The notes beneath the pieces were generated by a model. That model was not told where the DNA came from. It was given only the letters and a program-made list of their open reading frames with translations, and made no database searches. From the NCBI RefSeq assembly GCF_000702625.1, contig NZ_JNIS01000001.1, positions 744,001 to 808,000 of the forward strand: a stretch of 64,000 bases of DNA, written 5' to 3'. The DNA is from Exiguobacterium oxidotolerans JCM 12280. Its GTDB lineage: Bacteria; Bacillota; Bacilli; Exiguobacteriales; Exiguobacteriaceae. The translations under genes were made by a program, and so were the position numbers. Each line of letters starts with the position of its first letter. The stretch's first letter is position 1. Below, one piece after another: positions 61,669 through 64,000 of this stretch.

Positions 61669-62700
61669 TTATTTCGAAATCAGCGCCGGGCGAGACCGAT
61701 AACCGGGAAAATAATGTTCATGCTCTCCGTCACCATAAAGTCGGCACAATTTATCGTACACTCCAGGCAACAAAATGTTTTTCCCTTGATGATACTCAAA
61801 CATCCGGTATCCGGTGTAACGGCATTTACTCTCAAACAGACTATCCCGCTCTTTGTAGCCGCCCCCTAGATGTTGTTCGACCAATCCCGCCGCCTTCGCT
61901 CGTAAGAGTGCTTCATACTCGAGCCGCTGATTCGGATATAGTTTATGTTCATCCCGCTTACACCCAATTAAATGACCATGGGCATAGTGCCGACCGAGTA
62001 ATACGAAGTATCCACCAATCACTTCACCTTCGAACTCAGCCATTAATAATAAAGGCGTACATAGTGGATTCGGTTCGAATAACCGTTCAAAATAGTCTCG
62101 CGAAAAATAATAATGACTGGACGCATCTTTTCGATCCATCGTTTGGTAATACAATTGAATGAATGACTGCAAATCTTCATGTGTACCTGGTCTGACGACT
62201 AGATGAGAAGCCAGTGATTTCCGAATCATGCTCCGCGTTTTTTTATGAAATGTCTGCATGATTTCCTCTACGGACGGTCGCAAATCAATACTAGTCGTAT
62301 GTCGGATGAATTCTTTTTTTGTCCAATACGCACCAAAACGGTCGTTTTTCGTCAAGGGGTTATAGCGAATCAACTCGGAAACGATCTGTTCCCGCTCAGC
62401 CCATTCCTGAAAACAATCCCTTGCCTCTACCCACTCTTCGATGGTCAAGTCACCAACCACTTCCGGCACACCGTATCCGTACGGCGTGATTAAATCAAAA
62501 TACTTCGTCTCAAAGATGGGACGCTTTAAAAATGGATAGAATAATGCACCTGCCGCTCCTTTAAAGTACATCAATCGAGCGCGTTCTTCCGGTCTTGCAT
62601 TTAATTTAACGTATTCATAACTGTAGAAAATATCGAGTGGTTGATTGCGAATAAGAGTTGTCCAAGTTGTCTGATCTTCGATGAAAACGCACTTTCCCAT
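61669..62700 (-). CDS. FemAB/GNAT-like acyltransferase
   Basis: A 343-residue protein of the peptidoglycan-bridge/GNAT-like (PF13480) group. The chain shows a first GNAT-like half (about 1-140) and a second (about 160-343) with MIRKSLASHLVVRPG, EGEVIGGYFVLLG, YPNQRLEYEALLRAKAAG and HLGGGYKERDSLFESKCR, the last being characteristic. Possible roles are aminoacyl transfer to cell-wall or surface polysaccharide precursors; no partner is adjacent. I start at MGKCVFIEDQ, with AGGAG upstream; 14 extra residues lack support. Confidence 0.75.
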   Translation of the reverse strand: MGKCVFIEDQTTWTTLIRNQPLDIFYSYEYVKLNARPEERARLMYFKGAAGALFYPFLKRPIFETKYFDLITPYGYGVPEVVGDLTIEEWVEARDCFQEWAEREQIVSELIRYNPLTKNDRFGAYWTKKEFIRHTTSIDLRPSVEEIMQTFHKKTRSMIRKSLASHLVVRPGTHEDLQSFIQLYYQTMDRKDASSHYYFSRDYFERLFEPNPLCTPLLLMAEFEGEVIGGYFVLLGRHYAHGHLIGCKRDEHKLYPNQRLEYEALLRAKAAGLVEQHLGGGYKERDSLFESKCRYTGYRMFEYHQGKNILLPGVYDKLCRLYGDGEHEHYFPGYRSRPALISK

Positions 62701-62861
62701 CTTTGCCACACTCCTAGTCCTAAAAACACGTCGCACGAGCATTTTTCTTTAATTTGGTTATTTATTTAATTATTCCCTCGTTTTATCGATACCCACTTTA
62801 TTTCAGCTTTACTCTAACCATTTAAAAAATATAAAAAAATACTTCACACTGAAAAGAGGGA

Positions 62862-62967
62862 GCGCGCTTTAAAACGGCTGCACGACCTGTCTTTCCCTGC
62901 GCTACTGCCTAAAAAGCGTCACGTTTCGTTGACTCCTACGGGAAAAAGTGCGTTTTAACGCACTTTC
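62862..62967 (+). repeat. dispersed repeat family B, copy C, cut by the IS3 element
   Basis: Matches copy B from GCGCT-TAAAAC through GTTTCGTTGACTCCTACGGG and the hairpin AAGTGCGTT...AACGCACTT, and ends where the IS3 terminal repeat begins. Both flanks of a typical hairpin pair are missing, so it is a fragment. Confidence 0.75.
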
Positions 62968-63012
62968 TGAACTGCTCCCCGTCAAGTAGACAGGTCAAAT
63001 AATATAAATTTT

Positions 63013-63876
63013 TTAAACGGCTTGAGCCCTGAATTCCAGCGGACTTAAGCCGTTTAATCGTTTTTGATACCGCAGCTCATTATAAAATCGAATGTAGCGT
63101 CGGATTGCATCGTGGAGTTCATCGAACTCCTCGAATGTATGAAGATAGTAGCTTTCACACTTTAGCGCTCCCCAAAAAGATTCGATTGGACCATTATCGA
63201 TGCATTTACCGGCACGGGACATGCTTTGTGTGATCCCAGCTTGTTGAGTCATATGATGAAAGGCATTTGACGTATATTGAAACCCACGGTCACTATGAAG
63301 AAGAGGGAAACTACCAGGATCATCATCCAAGGCGAGTTTTAGCGTATCGAAGACGAGCTGACTGTTATTCGAACGACTTAGCACAAATGAACGAATTGAT
63401 CCATCATACAAATCGAGAATTGCACTTAAATAAGCCTTTTTTGAGGTGCCGTATTTGAATTCCGTGATATCTGTTAACCATTTCTGATTCGGTTTTTCCG
63501 CATGGAATTCACGATTCAGAAGATTTTCTGCCGTTTGTCCGGGTATGGTTCTCATATATTTCGGTCGTATTCGACGAATGACGCAACGAATGCCGGCGAT
63601 TCGCATCAAGCGACGAACCCGTTTATGATTAACCGTTCTGTTAAATTGGCGATCTAGATTCAAAACCATTCGTTCACATCCATAGACTCCATCTACCGAC
63701 TCATGAATAGATGTCAGCTCTTCAATGATCATGATGTTCTCTTCTTCGCGTACCGTCGGTACACGATTTAACCATTTATAATAGGCAGCACGGGATACGT
63801 CCGCAAAACGACAGAGGGCGACAATCGAATAGCCGAACTGGTCCGCCAACGATTGTATAGCCTTGTACTTATCCAA
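63013..63876 (-). CDS. IS3-family transposase OrfB (DDE integrase)
   Basis: Cuts and joins the element ends. The N-terminal HTH_21 region (about 45-100, IHESVDGVYGCERMVLN) is followed by the integrase core (about 120-285) with the DDE triad: Asp in WLTDITEFKYG, Asp in LLHSDRGFQYTS and Glu in GPIESFWGALKCE. The core is intact. The stand-alone frame opens with a TTG, but the -1 frame stays open back to the AAAAAAG slip site near 63921-63927, so the natural product is probably the OrfAB fusion. The element appears potentially active. Confidence 0.9.
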   Translation of the reverse strand: MDKYKAIQSLADQFGYSIVALCRFADVSRAAYYKWLNRVPTVREEENIMIIEELTSIHESVDGVYGCERMVLNLDRQFNRTVNHKRVRRLMRIAGIRCVIRRIRPKYMRTIPGQTAENLLNREFHAEKPNQKWLTDITEFKYGTSKKAYLSAILDLYDGSIRSFVLSRSNNSQLVFDTLKLALDDDPGSFPLLHSDRGFQYTSNAFHHMTQQAGITQSMSRAGKCIDNGPIESFWGALKCESYYLHTFEEFDELHDAIRRYIRFYNELRYQKRLNGLSPLEFRAQAV

Positions 63877-63890
63877 ATTTCGGACTTGGT

Positions 63891-64000
63891 CTAACCTCTC
63901 CCCCTTTCGAACTCCTCTAGCTTTTTTAAGAACTCATTTTCCATTCGAAGAAGCTCGTTCTCTTGCTCAATCTTTTTCATCTCGATGGAGAGGCGTTCCA
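63891..64000 (-). CDS. IS3-family OrfA, C-terminal part (cut by window edge)
   Basis: The frame reads ERLSIEMKKIEQENELLRME, then NEFLKKLEEFERGRG and stop. It is a leucine-zipper/coiled-coil, the expected C-terminus of OrfA after its HTH. The N-terminal part is outside the window. Confidence 0.8.
   Translation of the reverse strand, partial: ERLSIEMKKIEQENELLRMENEFLKKLEEFERGRG
63921..63927 (-). other. programmed -1 ribosomal frameshift site A-AAA-AAG
   Basis: AAAAAAG in the OrfA frame TTA AAA AAG. The -1 frame after it is open into OrfB, the standard IS3 arrangement that makes the OrfAB transposase. Confidence 0.75.

Larger units (their letters stand above)
62968..64000 (-). mobile_element. 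IS3-family insertion sequence, truncated by the window end
   Basis: The left boundary TGAACTGCTCCCCGTCAAGT (followed by AGACA) matches IS3-family terminal repeats that begin TG. Inside are orfB with a complete DDE transposase, the 3' part of orfA and a programmed frameshift site. The far end lies outside the window, so target duplication cannot be checked. Confidence 0.85.

Noticed and set aside
61559-61669. N-terminal extension of the HAD phosphatase
   Set aside because: It would translate through the preceding gene's terminator hairpin and repeat tail; HAD motif I should be near the N-terminus.
1-64000. tRNA, rRNA, CRISPR array, prophage or toxin-antitoxin and defence loci
   Set aside because: I scanned for their usual signatures and saw none. 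The two T-box leaders contain tRNA-interacting motifs but are not tRNA genes.

Overview
The window is a bacterial chromosome segment of about 47-50% G+C from a low-GC Gram-positive of class Bacilli. Gene content and order follow the ytx/ytp/yto/ytm/ytg region of Bacillus subtilis almost gene for gene: nrnA-ytpI-ytoI, ackA-ytxK-tpx, ezrA-ytsP-rpsD-tyrS-acsA-acuABC, ccpA-aroA-ytxH-ytxG-murC, ytpR-ytpQ-ytpP-ytoP-ytzB, trmB-ytmP-amyX-ytlQ-thpR, pepV-ytzE-ytzG-murJ-ytfP-leuS. Sporulation genes expected nearby in Bacillus (ytrH/ytrI) are absent, and the protein sequences look most like Exiguobacterium. The genus is a recollection-based inference.

Layout. 1-12.5 kb: nanoRNase, CBS regulator, peptidase, SDR, universal stress protein, a secreted SH3b-3D protein, acetate kinase with its companion methyltransferase, thiol peroxidase, NAD kinase and an amidohydrolase. 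12.5-18 kb: EzrA, methionine sulfoxide reductase, ribosomal protein S4 with a structured leader, biotin transporter BioY behind a BirA-type operator, and TyrRS with a T-box. 18-26.4 kb: a class A penicillin-binding protein with a Lys/Ala-rich tandem-repeat tail, then the acetyl-CoA synthetase / acuABC module and a His-rich lipoprotein. 26.4-42 kb: CcpA, DAHP synthase, YtxGH, Dps, MurC, an SftA-like remnant, YtpRQP, a lone PTS EIIC, M42 peptidase and TrmB. 42-50.2 kb: acetoin pathway (alsSD), kinase YtmP, pullulanase, RNA ligase-like protein and an MFS carrier. 50.2-64 kb: PepV, a small DeoR-type regulator, RsuA-type pseudouridine synthase, MurJ/YtgP, a flavoprotein, LeuRS with a T-box, HAD phosphatase, a FemAB/GNAT-like transferase, and an IS3-family element cut by the window edge.

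Carbon overflow is a recurring theme. AckA and AlsSD handle acetate and acetoin excretion. AcsA reassimilates acetate and AcuA/AcuC set its acetylation state. CcpA is encoded nearby, and a cre-like site lies in the start of acsA.

The most unusual material is between genes. A dispersed repeat (about 370 bp at 20.7-21.1 kb, an internally deleted 177 bp copy at 6.56-6.73 kb, an IS3-interrupted copy at 62.9 kb and an 18-base tail at 61.6 kb) sits directly behind genes. In the two best copies it lies between two near-identical copies of the gene's own terminator hairpin. A second, unrelated repeat is found in two convergent intergenic gaps (10.7 and 37.1 kb), and a structured segment resembling the right end / omega-RNA of an IS200/IS605 element without tnpB lies at 55.4-55.6 kb.
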